Below are positions 36,201 to 43,448 of a DNA stretch of 64,000 nucleotides, piece after piece. The translations under genes and the position numbers were made by a program. Each line of letters opens with the position of its first letter. Positions within the stretch are counted from its first letter, which is position 1. This stretch comes from an uncultured Eggerthella sp. (lineage in GTDB: Bacteria > Actinomycetota > Coriobacteriia > Coriobacteriales > Eggerthellaceae): assembly GCA_937998355.1 (NCBI GenBank), contig CALLDI010000007.1:1-64000 (forward strand). The letters run 5' to 3'. The notes beneath the pieces are model-generated. The model saw only the letters and a program-made list of their open reading frames with translations. It did not search any database and was not told the DNA's origin.

Positions 36201-36310
36201 TCGTGGACGACGTGCGCAAGACCAAGGAAGCGGGTATGAACGGGCATTTCGCTAAGCCGCTCGATTTCGATCGCGTCATCCAGACGGTGTATACGTACTT
36301 GAAGGATTAG
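33293..36310 (+). CDS. Hybrid sensor histidine kinase with two solute-binding domains and two receivers
   Basis: A 1,005-residue membrane sensor. A signal peptide ends near VALA (residue ~36). Two periplasmic-binding-protein type 3 domains follow (about 50-190 and 195-425), then a transmembrane helix (438-460). The HisKA domain has SHDIRTPLN with His500, and the ATPase domain has IYTNLVSNAIKYT and DNGIGMS. Two receiver domains carry Asp790 (IIDWIMPDMDG) and Asp932 (FMDMQMPIMNG). It probably senses a small extracellular ligand such as an amino acid and starts a phosphorelay. It has no Hpt domain; a lone Hpt protein is encoded at 51482-51871. Three in-frame starts are possible; I chose ATG 33293 because TTGAGG lies 9 nt upstream. 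No response regulator gene with DNA-binding output is adjacent. Confidence 0.92.
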   Translation: MADQDISHRAAPLLRAFVALLLSFALALCAAPVALAEPEGVGSGGSSADAQGANIEKTLLIGYYPGDPAFQDGFSDDARKSGYAYAYYQQLAPFAAWNYDYAYLSRDEAIEALINGEVDIVAGVQKTPELEDKLLFSEMDMGLDGEQYYFAVNKSRPDLIAELNAPNEALLASNPKFQTQTWQEYYDDSDVVTSLSDNERAWLQEKGSLKLGYLVKNLPISGQDTEGEPTGALGAVIPLMEEFLGVPIEAVAFSNHLTMNEAILNDEVDVIFPVYSDAWTSENKGLYQTTPLVEDRILVAYTGDYSDQLLERVAVSESSIGQQMFLAQYGDSYELITYPDRAAAFEGVLRGEANCVIGSANVLQLFIAEHPEYDNFSTVYLDGSEGFSFAVSRNDSTLAVIMEKAVQQIDDVTITNAMIRYSHAQTPFSMLDVIQQYALQLLVAGLMIIAIIVILFILYRRRVRAFNKEQAATRVALETALTAADNASAAKTSFLSSMSHDIRTPLNAIIGMTAIAGANLGDTNRVKDCLAKIASSGKHLLALINEILDVSKIESGRIELSEEPFDLSTMLKDLVDINKPQADAKGQKMIIRVKDVVHEEVIGDSVRLQQIYTNLVSNAIKYTQPGGTIDITLVEKNAGSPTLAQYDFIVKDNGIGMSKEYLPHLFEAFTRADDKDASEQQGTGLGMPIALSTARMMNGDIKVESELGEGSTFTATVFLKIAELDPSVYDEFVDLKVLVVDDDEAVCESTRIMLNDLGMNCEYVLSGADAVQKIAASEQTGEHYFAVIIDWIMPDMDGVETIRRIRANTSDSAAIIVISAYDWSEIEAEARDAGAAYFVSKPLFKSRLTHLFAQILGEEPQQATDDLKMLTEEIDFTGKRALLAEDNDLNAEVACAFLGMTGLEIEHALNGEEALRMVEEHEPGYYDCVFMDMQMPIMNGLEASAAIRALDRADTDFDELPIFAMTANAFVDDVRKTKEAGMNGHFAKPLDFDRVIQTVYTYLKD

Positions 36311-36864
36311 GGGCGCTTGCGGGCGCGGCCTGCGGGTTGGCGTATGCTGCTAGAGGCTGGCGGGCGACCGGCAGACGCGCGCTCGCGAGTCTGCGGGGTA
36401 CCGGAGGCTGCAGCTGCCGGGCTGAATGACCGCGGGCAGCCTGGGGCTGCGACGGAAAGGCTGCTGGGCGGCGAGTTGAGGACTTTCGGGTTGCGCGAGC
36501 AGCATCACTGATCATTTGCAGCGATTTGGGCGTTTTCTGCTTCGGATTTGCGTTCGTAAGTGCATCACATTCAAGTCGGAAGATCTCCGACCTGGGGTTT
36601 CGTAATCTAGTTCACTGATGGGCTCCCGATCTCGATCCTCGGAGTATCAAAATCAGCCTATTTGTGCATACAACCGCAAATCTCTTGCAAAAAATCGAGT
36701 TTTCGATGCAGACTCATTGCGCGCAGTAGCGTAAGGTCGTGTTTTCGTTCGCTTGACCGAAGTTCAACAGGATGTTGACAGCGCGCTCGGCGGATGCGGG
36801 CGCACGAATGCGTCACCCTATAATCGTAGAACATAAGGTAATTTTTGAAGGAGAGGGGCTTCCA
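36311..36864. other. Intergenic region upstream of rubrerythrin
   Basis: About 550 bp with no supportable gene. The part near the kinase is GC-rich and the part before rubrerythrin is AT-richer and holds the rubrerythrin -10 box. I see no terminator with a T-run for the kinase gene. Confidence 0.5.
36819..36824 (+). promoter_or_regulatory. -10 box of the rubrerythrin promoter
   Basis: A perfect TATAAT lies 40 nt before the rubrerythrin ATG. The match to a -35 at the normal distance is poor; a perfect TTGACA at 36775-36780 is 38 nt away, too far to pair with it. Confidence 0.45.
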
Positions 36865-37404
36865 ATGGAACTCAAGGATTCTCAATCTTGGAAGAATATG
36901 GAGACCGCGCTGAACGCTGAAGCGCTGGCATATGTACAGTACGTTTTCTATGGCCAGCAGGCTCGCAAGGATGGTTATGTACAGATCTCGGATATCTTCA
37001 ACGAGACCGCAGACAATGAGCTGCATCATGCGAAACTGCTGTTCAAGCGCCTGCACGGTGGCGAAGTCCCTCATGTCGTCGAAGGCTTGAAGGCTGCTGC
37101 CGGCTCCGAACATTTCGAGGCCGACGATCAGTATCCTGAATTCGCCAAGGTCGCACGCGCTGAAGGCTTCGAAGAGTTGGGCGATTTCTTCGACAACCTG
37201 GCTGCCATCGAGGCGTCCCACGAAGAGCGCTACAACGTGCTTTCCGAGCGCATCAAGAATGACGAGGTGTTCAAGCGCGAAGAGGCTCAGGTTTGGTATT
37301 GCACCGTGTGCGGGCACCTGCACATCGGCAAGGAAGCACCTCTGAAGTGCCCTGTCTGCGAACATCCACAGAGCCACTTCGAGATTCGCGCGACCAACTA
37401 CTAG
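36865..37404 (+). CDS. rbr: Rubrerythrin
   Basis: A 179-residue cytoplasmic non-haem iron protein that reduces hydrogen peroxide in anaerobes. The N-terminal four-helix diiron domain has the Glu and ExxH ligands (NAEALAYVQY, NELHHAKL, IEASHEERY). The C-terminal rubredoxin-like domain has CTVCG and CPVCEH. The start at 36865 has AAGGAGAGG 8 nt upstream; a longer frame from 36772 adds a GC-rich, non-homologous leader and is rejected. It ends before a bidirectional terminator shared with the converging NlpC/P60 gene. Its presence supports an anaerobic host. Confidence 0.95.
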   Translation: MELKDSQSWKNMETALNAEALAYVQYVFYGQQARKDGYVQISDIFNETADNELHHAKLLFKRLHGGEVPHVVEGLKAAAGSEHFEADDQYPEFAKVARAEGFEELGDFFDNLAAIEASHEERYNVLSERIKNDEVFKREEAQVWYCTVCGHLHIGKEAPLKCPVCEHPQSHFEIRATNY

Positions 37405-37582
37405 GAGAATCGCGGCGCTGGCTGCGCTGGCGCGTTCGCGGGGTCGAGGTGCTCGCTGCACTGAGGCGTACGCGGGCTGCGGCGCGTCGCGCTCCGCATT
37501 CGATACACATCCTGTCGGCTCATCTCGGCGCGCTGACAGGATGATCGAAGCGATCGGTTCCGTTTCGATCACATGAAAAGCA

Positions 37583-37610
37583 AGAGACCCCGACTTCTGC
37601 CGAGGTCTCT
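37583..37610. terminator. Bidirectional Rho-independent terminator
   Basis: AGAGACC pairs with GGTCTCT around a short loop, with CG pairs inside. A TCTTCT tract follows on the plus strand and TTGCTTTT on the minus strand. It sits between the converging rubrerythrin and NlpC/P60 genes. A second 8-bp inverted repeat (ATCCTGTC at 37509-37516, GACAGGAT at 37535-37542) lies just before it. Confidence 0.75.
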
Positions 37611-37746
37611 TCTTCTATCGTACGATTCTTTCGCGCGGGGCTGTGCCGCTTGGGTGGCGCCGTTCGAGCGATGCTGTTCGAATGACGACGTTCGGGCTGC
37701 GTTGCTCAAAGTCACGCATCAGAGCTGCAATGCCCAGTCTGTGCTT

Positions 37747-38331
37747 TTAGCAAACGCGTTTCGCGAAAGTCGGGTGGAAGTATTCCATCGTCTGAAGTCG
37801 CACGCCTTTGCCGCTACCAGCTGCATGGATATAGGTGCCGTCTTCAACGTAGATGCCTACATGGTAGATACCTGAACCCGATCCCCAAAAGAGCAGGTCT
37901 CCTGGTTCGAGTTCGTCCATCGATACGCTTTCACCGAGCGAGGCTTGGCCTGCTGCGGTGCGGGGAAGCTCGATCCCAAGTGCATTCCTGAAGCAATACT
38001 GTGTGAATCCAGAGCAATCGAAGCCACGCGGGGTCGTTCCGCCGTAAGCGTAGGGGCTGCCTTCCAGTGAGAGCGCCGTATCGACGAGGTTGCTCGCATT
38101 CGCCTTTTGGGCGATGATCGCGCAGTTGTCGAGAAGCGTAGAGTGGAATCCTGTTTGGCCATCGATCAGAGACTCGCTGACTTGCTCGGTCTGCCCGGTC
38201 TGCTCGGTCTGTGATTCGGCTTGGGCTTGGTCGTTATCTGCGAATGCGATGCCTGGCATCATGATCGAGAGAGCGACTGCGAAACCCAACAGGGTCGGCA
38301 GCGCGGTTTTGCGCAATACGTGTACTAGCAA
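37747..38331 (-). CDS. Secreted NlpC/P60 cell-wall hydrolase
   Basis: A 194-residue protein with an N-terminal signal (GIAFA-DN, cleavage near residue 31), a short Gln/Glu/Thr-rich linker, and one NlpC/P60 domain (about 80-190). The catalytic triad is visible as Cys106 in FDCSGF, His157 in YHVGIYV, and His169. Such enzymes cut peptide stems of peptidoglycan, often D-Glu to diamino acid bonds. It starts at TTG 38331 with AAGGAA 6 nt upstream. It has no separate wall-binding domain, so it may act near the membrane or in secreted form. Confidence 0.88.
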   Translation of the reverse strand: MLVHVLRKTALPTLLGFAVALSIMMPGIAFADNDQAQAESQTEQTGQTEQVSESLIDGQTGFHSTLLDNCAIIAQKANASNLVDTALSLEGSPYAYGGTTPRGFDCSGFTQYCFRNALGIELPRTAAGQASLGESVSMDELEPGDLLFWGSGSGIYHVGIYVEDGTYIHAAGSGKGVRLQTMEYFHPTFAKRVC

Positions 38332-39024
38332 ATAGCTTCCTTATAACGGGTTCGCGTTCATGGCCTTGCGAACGATATGCATACCGCGGAAGTTCGCTGC
38401 GCTGGTGCGCACGGACGATCCGCACACAGGCACTGCGTCCAAGAAGACCGCTCGGACGATACACGCGAGGACATTAGCGAGCGACGGCTCGTTACGAAGT
38501 GGGTCGTTCATGGGGTGTTTTTCGTAACAGCTTGATTACATCAAAACGCGATGGTGAAATGCCATCGCGCATGTTGCTACACTATTTGATTCGCTATCAG
38601 GGCGGTGCCTGCGGGTCATTAGCCTACGTGCGTCGATGGCCCAGTGCAAGGATGTCGTTTTTTCTCCATCTTTTCTTTGCGTGGAATTCGCTTAATCTTC
38701 ATTCGATTCATGCAAGAAATTCACAAGTTCGGGCTGTTTTTGCGGGATCGGCGCGAAAAGCGCTAGATGTTGTGCGACGCGGTCGAGACGGGCACAAGCG
38801 CGACGTTGACAGTGTGGACAAGCTGGAACGGGGCGTTCACAGGTGCGAACGGCGGGCTCATCACAAAGCCATCACATTCGTAATGGGACATTTCGTATAG
38901 GATCCAAGTCCGATCCAAGGCTGTCTATGGCATGAAAGACGAACCTCTTCGCGCGCGTCTAGGCTTCGCGTGCTCCGCTTCTTGCTGGACGATCGGCTTG
39001 AAACGTGCGCGTCAGTCGTGATCT
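38332..39024. other. Intergenic region between NlpC/P60 and mscL
   Basis: No gene can be supported in these 690 bp. A hairpin GCGATGG/CCATCGC (38548-38568) followed on the minus strand by GTTTTGATG may be a weak terminator for mscL or an attenuator before the NlpC/P60 gene. Confidence 0.45.
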
Positions 39025-39501
39025 TTAGGCTTCAACGACCTCGACCGTAGGGGCTGCTGGCTCGGGGAGCTCGGCTGCGCAGTGCGGGCAACGGGTCGCA
39101 CCCTCGTTCACCTCTTCGAGACAGAAGGGGCAGGTGGGCTCTTTCGTGATGACCTCGTCGCCATTCTTGTTGACCTTCTTGCGGATCGCGCCGCCAGCAT
39201 TCTGTAGCTTGTTCAGGCCTTTGATGAGCATGAACACCACCCACGCGATGATGAGGAAGTTGATGATGGCACTGATGAACGCGCCGAAATCGATGCCGTT
39301 CTCCGTACCGTCGACTGGAATGGTGAGGTTCGAGACGCCTGCACCATTGCCGCCCGTGATAAGGACGATGAATGGCTGAATGAGATCGCTGACGAACGAG
39401 GTGACGATGGCTGTGAACGCGGCGCCGATGATGATGCCGACCGCCATGTCCATGACGTTTCCGCGGTTGATAAACTCTTTGAATTCGCTGATGATCTTCA
39501 T
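39025..39501 (-). CDS. mscL: Large-conductance mechanosensitive channel MscL with zinc-ribbon tail
   Basis: A 158-residue membrane protein that opens under membrane tension to release solutes in osmotic downshock. It starts with the conserved MKIISEFKEFINRGNVMDMAV-like amphipathic helix and TM1 (AVGIIIGAAFT), has an external loop, and TM2 (AFISAIINFLIIAWVVFMLI). The C-terminus carries CPFC and CPHC, a zinc-ribbon pair in place of the usual short charged helix. ATG 39501 has AAGGGTG about 7 nt upstream and matches the family start. The longer frame to 39555 is not needed. Confidence 0.93.
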   Translation of the reverse strand: MKIISEFKEFINRGNVMDMAVGIIIGAAFTAIVTSFVSDLIQPFIVLITGGNGAGVSNLTIPVDGTENGIDFGAFISAIINFLIIAWVVFMLIKGLNKLQNAGGAIRKKVNKNGDEVITKEPTCPFCLEEVNEGATRCPHCAAELPEPAAPTVEVVEA

Positions 39502-39666
39502 GTTGTTCACCCTTGCCTGTGATCGGATAGGTCTACGCGTGCGGGTTCGCAGCATCAGAACATACTGCGAGTCGAGACCAGATGAGTCTCACTATTCGAG
39601 CATAGCAAGAGCACGGTCGATCGCCACGAGCGGGGACAACGTTGTTTCCATTCGGGAACTTGGTCG

Positions 39667-41613
39667 TTAATTTTGACGCGCACCGACCGTGTAGAGCGCA
39701 CCAGCGAACGAGAGCCATGCGCCAGCGAGCAGCCAACCACCCAGCACGTCGCTGGGCCAATGAACGCCCACGTAGATGCGCGAAATGCCGACGAGGATAG
39801 CGAAGACGACCAGGATGACGCCCGGGATCATGGCGGCCTTGCGCGAGATGCCGCGCGCGTAGAGCGCCCGGAAGATGAGCAGGCCGATCATGCCGAAGAC
39901 CACGAGCGAGCAGAAGCTGTGGGCCGAAGGGAACGAGAAAGAGATAGGAAGCGGAACGAGCGTGTCTTCAGCGGGACGCGGCACCGCGAAGATGAGCTTC
40001 AGCGCTTGCACGCAGATGATGGCCAACACCACGTTCGTGACGAAATACGCGAGACTATCCCATTTCTTCCGTAGATAGAGGAATATGCAGATGACCAGGC
40101 ATAGCGCTGCCATGGGGAGGAAATCTCCGATGGTAGTGAGCGCGATGACGAAGGTGTCGATCGCGCCACGCGTGCTATGGATCGCAGCGTTGATGGTGGC
40201 GTTGAACGACTCGACGATAGGCATCGAATCCACGACCGCAAGGGCGACCAAGGCGAAGCAGATCATGAACGTGACGACCGGCCAGCAGGTTTCGCGCCAA
40301 GCGGCTCCGGCTTTCAGTTTGCCGAAGTTGCGGAACGCCTGCTTGAGCGACGAGCTGCGCAAGAAGCGTTGCTGTTGGCGAGCAGTCTTTGGGGGGCGAT
40401 CGGCGGGTCGATCTTGGTGTTCAGGCCCCTCCGCGCGTGCTGCCGCTGGCTTGGCTTGCGTCGCATGCGATGCGACCAACTCTGGTTGTGAGTCGCGACG
40501 CTTCGGGCTCTGGCGCTTCGTAGGCTCCGGTCTGGCCTTTTGGCACTTCACGGGCTGACGTTTCGTCGGCTTCTTCTTCGATCGATCAGGCTCGGAGCTC
40601 GGGCGCCTTGAAGTCTTTGGCGCAGGTTCGGGCTCTGGCTCTGGTGTTGGCGCTGGCTCGGGTTCGAGTTTCGGCGCGGGTTCAGGCTCGGATTTCGGCT
40701 CGGGTTCTGGCTGAGGTTCAGGTTCTGGCTGAGATTCAGATTCCGGGTCAGGCTCTGGTTGCGGCTCAGGTTCGGGCTGTGGCTCAGGCTCCGAAATCCG
40801 CACTGGCTCAAGTTCTTCGGTCTTCTGATCTCGATCGACGACATCTTCCAGACCATCGGATTCATCGCCTTCTTGTACGACCTCTTCCGAAGCAGATTCG
40901 TCCTGATCCGAATCGACTTCTGTCGATTCAAGATCTTCCGGTTCGTCATCGAACAGAGCGTCGAGCTCCTTCGAGAGCTCATCAACGAACGTGCCCGCTT
41001 CGGTCGCATGCGCTATCTCTTCGATGTTCGCGCCGCGCGCTTCGGTCCTTTTGGTCTCTTCGATCTCTTCTGTTTCTTCAGGCTCTTTTGACTGCGATAC
41101 GGGGACGGAAGGCGCCGGCTCGTCTTCAGCTTCAGCTTCTGCTTCTGTTTCTGTTTCTGTTTCTATTTCTGCCGTAGGCTCAGGTGTTGGTTCAGTTTCT
41201 TGTTCTAGTGCAGGTTCAGGTGCCAACTCGGCCTCAGTTTCGGCCTCCAGTTCAAATGCGGATTCAAGCTTGGCCTCAGGCTCATCGTTCGGTTTTGGCT
41301 CGAATTCAGGTGATGGTTCTGTCAGAGATTCTTCACGATCCTCTTCACGCTGAGGGTCGACATTCTCTTCGCTTTTCGCATCGCTTTGCGATTCGGAAGG
41401 TGTCTCAACAGGCGTTTTGTCCTGCTTCGCATCGCTGTCCTGTTGCGCCGAATCGAAAGAGAGCTTTCTCGACGAACGGCGACGCGCTTTCTTCTTCCAC
41501 ATATTCTCGTTCAGGAGCGCATCTTCTGCGGGCGCCTGCGTCTTCGCCTCTTGCGACTCTTCAGCAGCATGCTGATCTTCTGCAAGATTCTCTTGTGAAT
41601 TGTTCTCAGGCAT
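39667..41613 (-). CDS. PAP2-family phosphatase with long acidic Pro/Glu-rich N-terminal region
   Basis: A 648-residue protein in two parts. The first ~410 residues are low-complexity, rich in Glu, Pro, Ser and Asp, with PEPEPQPEP-type repeats; a basic stretch (RRPSSEPDRSKKKPTKRQ) follows, and no fold is predicted. The C-terminal ~230 residues form a six-helix PAP2 domain with its three motifs: KLIFAVPRP, FPSAHSF and SRIYVGVHWPSDVLGG. Family members dephosphorylate lipids such as undecaprenyl pyrophosphate or phosphatidic acid on the outer side of the membrane. The acidic tail is probably cytoplasmic because no signal precedes it. I prefer ATG 41613; TTG 41664 is possible but has no ribosome site. 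Confidence 0.85.
   Translation of the reverse strand: MPENNSQENLAEDQHAAEESQEAKTQAPAEDALLNENMWKKKARRRSSRKLSFDSAQQDSDAKQDKTPVETPSESQSDAKSEENVDPQREEDREESLTEPSPEFEPKPNDEPEAKLESAFELEAETEAELAPEPALEQETEPTPEPTAEIETETETEAEAEAEDEPAPSVPVSQSKEPEETEEIEETKRTEARGANIEEIAHATEAGTFVDELSKELDALFDDEPEDLESTEVDSDQDESASEEVVQEGDESDGLEDVVDRDQKTEELEPVRISEPEPQPEPEPQPEPDPESESQPEPEPQPEPEPKSEPEPAPKLEPEPAPTPEPEPEPAPKTSRRPSSEPDRSKKKPTKRQPVKCQKARPEPTKRQSPKRRDSQPELVASHATQAKPAAARAEGPEHQDRPADRPPKTARQQQRFLRSSSLKQAFRNFGKLKAGAAWRETCWPVVTFMICFALVALAVVDSMPIVESFNATINAAIHSTRGAIDTFVIALTTIGDFLPMAALCLVICIFLYLRKKWDSLAYFVTNVVLAIICVQALKLIFAVPRPAEDTLVPLPISFSFPSAHSFCSLVVFGMIGLLIFRALYARGISRKAAMIPGVILVVFAILVGISRIYVGVHWPSDVLGGWLLAGAWLSFAGALYTVGARQN
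40617..40800 (-). repeat. Pro-Glu repeat tract inside the PAP2 gene
   Basis: The minus strand encodes alternating Pro and Glu, with Gln, Ser, Asp, Ala or Lys at some positions, such as EPEPQPEPEPQPEPD. The DNA is a degenerate hexamer array, so length variation by slippage is likely. Confidence 0.75.
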
Positions 41614-41737
41614 GCATGATCCGCTCGAATAGCTGGCTCTTTCGTTCTCTACTATTGTAACCAAAGCTCGAGAACCACGCTGTTGAAACCGCGGGTCATT
41701 AGAGGAGCATCACATTTTCCGTAAGTTGTGCCCGATA

Positions 41738-42097
41738 TTACTTTTCGATGGGGCGCGAAGGGTCGCTCGTCCAGTCATCGAAGCTTCCCGAGTATAGATA
41801 CATGTTGTGAAAGCCCTGACTCTCGAGCAGATCGCATGCCTGCTTCGCGTGTTTGCCGATCTGGCAATAAACGATCATCGGGCCTTCTTCGGTGAGCGCA
41901 TGACGGCGATATTCCTTCGCCAACTCCTCTGCTTCCGTTGGCCCGAATCGATCGAAATCCATCACGCAGATATCGATGGCGGTGGGAATGTGTCCCTCGT
42001 CGTACATGGCTTTGGGGCGAACATCGACGATCGGGGTCTTGCCTATGTGAGATCTGACGAACTCGGCGTCAACGATCTGTGCTGTCATCTTCATCAC
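41738..42097 (-). CDS. Single-domain rhodanese (sulfurtransferase)
   Basis: A 119-residue cytoplasmic rhodanese domain. It has the N-terminal VDVRPKAMYDEGHIPTA block and the active-site loop CQIGKHA with Cys78, which would carry the persulfide. Single-domain rhodaneses move sulfur to thiol acceptors. The usual Arg of the active loop is His. The start may be GTG 42097 or the ATG codons at 42094 or 42088; GAGAG fits the last best. It has no obvious partner gene. Confidence 0.85.
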   Translation of the reverse strand: MMKMTAQIVDAEFVRSHIGKTPIVDVRPKAMYDEGHIPTAIDICVMDFDRFGPTEAEELAKEYRRHALTEEGPMIVYCQIGKHAKQACDLLESQGFHNMYLYSGSFDDWTSDPSRPIEK

Positions 42098-42446
42098 TCT
42101 CTTACTGCATCAGCGCTTACTGGAGGCGTGTGCTGCGATCATTTTCTGCAAGCATCGTAATACCGTTCGCGCATGCCGAACGATCCTGTAGCGCTTTCGA
42201 GGGCGAATGTTTGCCAAACCGTAAGAAAGGCGATCTACCTGGTATTTTATTGTGATTTTGCGGGTTGAACTGGCGGTTCGCCGATCGAGACCAGTCTCAA
42301 CATGAGAGACCTCGCAAGATCGGCCCCCGCACAGCGCAGATGCGCGAAGCGACCGCGAGCGAAACGAGCAGGACCGACCGCACTGGGCACGAAAGGCCTT
42401 AGCGCGCCAGTGCCAGTGTTAGTGTCAAAGTCAGAGCCAGTGCGAG
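42098..42446. other. Intergenic region between rhodanese and glyoxalase-like gene
   Basis: About 350 bp. I see only a short palindrome GAGACCAGTCTC (42287-42298) and no gene or clear terminator. Confidence 0.45.
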
Positions 42447-42824
42447 CTATTCCTCTTCGGGTAGGATCTCGATCCAGCAGCCGTCGGGGTCCTCGATGAA
42501 ATAGAGCCCCATGGCGGGGTTGTCATGAACGACGCAGCCCATCTCGTCGTGAAGCTTGCGCGCCGCTTCCATGTCGGGCACGCGGAACGCGATGTGGGTG
42601 TCGCGGCCGCCGTTGTTGTAGGGTTCAGTGCGACCTTTGTTCCAGGTGAACTCCAGCTCGAACGGGCTCTTCTCATTCGAGGCGAACACGATCAGCCACG
42701 AGCCGTCGTCCGGACCTTTTCGGCGCGTCTCGGTGATGCCGAGCGCTTTTTCGTAGAACGCGAGCGTCTTCTCGAGGTCGAGCACGTGAGTGCAACGATG
42801 GACGCATTTTCCCTGGATGGACAT
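42447..42824 (-). CDS. Glyoxalase/VOC-superfamily protein, lactoylglutathione-lyase-like
   Basis: A 125-residue protein aligned to glyoxalase I: CVHRCTHVLDLEKTLAFYEKALG at the start corresponds to the first βαβββ unit. Metal ligands expected from the family are all present: His9, Glu56 (FELEF), His77 (THIAF) and Glu119 (WIEIL). It may detoxify methylglyoxal, though the thiol used by this lineage is unknown. AAAGGAG lies 7 nt before ATG 42824. It starts 23 nt after the HIT gene and is probably co-transcribed with it. Confidence 0.85.
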   Translation of the reverse strand: MSIQGKCVHRCTHVLDLEKTLAFYEKALGITETRRKGPDDGSWLIVFASNEKSPFELEFTWNKGRTEPYNNGGRDTHIAFRVPDMEAARKLHDEMGCVVHDNPAMGLYFIEDPDGCWIEILPEEE

Positions 42825-42846
42825 GGTGGCTCCTTTTGCGAGTTGG

Positions 42847-43245
42847 CTATGCATTCTTGCTTTCGGCGGCTGCGTCGGCGTTCTCTTCGAGACGGAACGA
42901 CTCTTCGAACGTCGCGCGGCCCATCTTGATGCCGCCCATCACATGCAGATGCAGATGCGGAACGGTGGATGCCGAGTCGGGGCCGGTGTTGATGTTGACG
43001 CGATATCCCGACTCGTAGACGCCCTTCAGCTTCGCGACCTCGCGCGCCACGCTGAGCAGGCGGCCGAGCACCTCAGGGTCGACGTTGTCGTTGAGGTTCT
43101 CGTAGTGCTGCTTGGGCACGACGAGCGTGTGGACCGGAGCCTCGGGCTCGATGTCGTCGAAGGCGTAACAAACGTCGTCTTCGTAGACCTTCGCGGACGG
43201 GATCTCCCCTGCCACGATCTTGCAAAACAGGCAATCATCAGCCAT
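42847..43245 (-). CDS. HIT-family nucleotide hydrolase (HINT-like)
   Basis: A 132-residue cytoplasmic protein with CLFCKIVAGEIPSAKVYED at the start and the histidine triad HLHLHV at 97-102, where His99 is the nucleophile. HINT proteins hydrolyse adenosine phosphoramidates and aminoacyl-adenylates. The Ala/Glu-rich tail after residue ~112 is variable. AAGGAG lies 7 nt before ATG 43245. Upstream member of a two-gene unit with the glyoxalase-like gene. Confidence 0.93.
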   Translation of the reverse strand: MADDCLFCKIVAGEIPSAKVYEDDVCYAFDDIEPEAPVHTLVVPKQHYENLNDNVDPEVLGRLLSVAREVAKLKGVYESGYRVNINTGPDSASTVPHLHLHVMGGIKMGRATFEESFRLEENADAAAESKNA

Positions 43246-43448
43246 GATAGCTCCTTTTCTTCGGCTCGCTCACCGTTCGAGGTGAGCGCTTGGACACGCG
43301 CAGTCGCATGTTGATTCGTGTTGCGTCTATTATACGGCTTTCCTCCGCGAGCAAAATGCGAGACTTGCGAGCCTTCACCCCCTCATGCAGCTACATGGGG
43401 ACGGGCGTGGACGGAATATGAAGCGAAGGGCATGGCGCGAGTGCGAGG

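Noticed and set aside
36658..37572. Minus-strand frame of 304 codons over rubrerythrin
   Set aside because: It covers a complete rubrerythrin gene with a good ribosome site on the other strand and encodes nothing recognisable.
38499..38900. Plus-strand frame of 133 codons between NlpC/P60 and mscL
   Set aside because: No ribosome site, no domain, and no typical codon bias.
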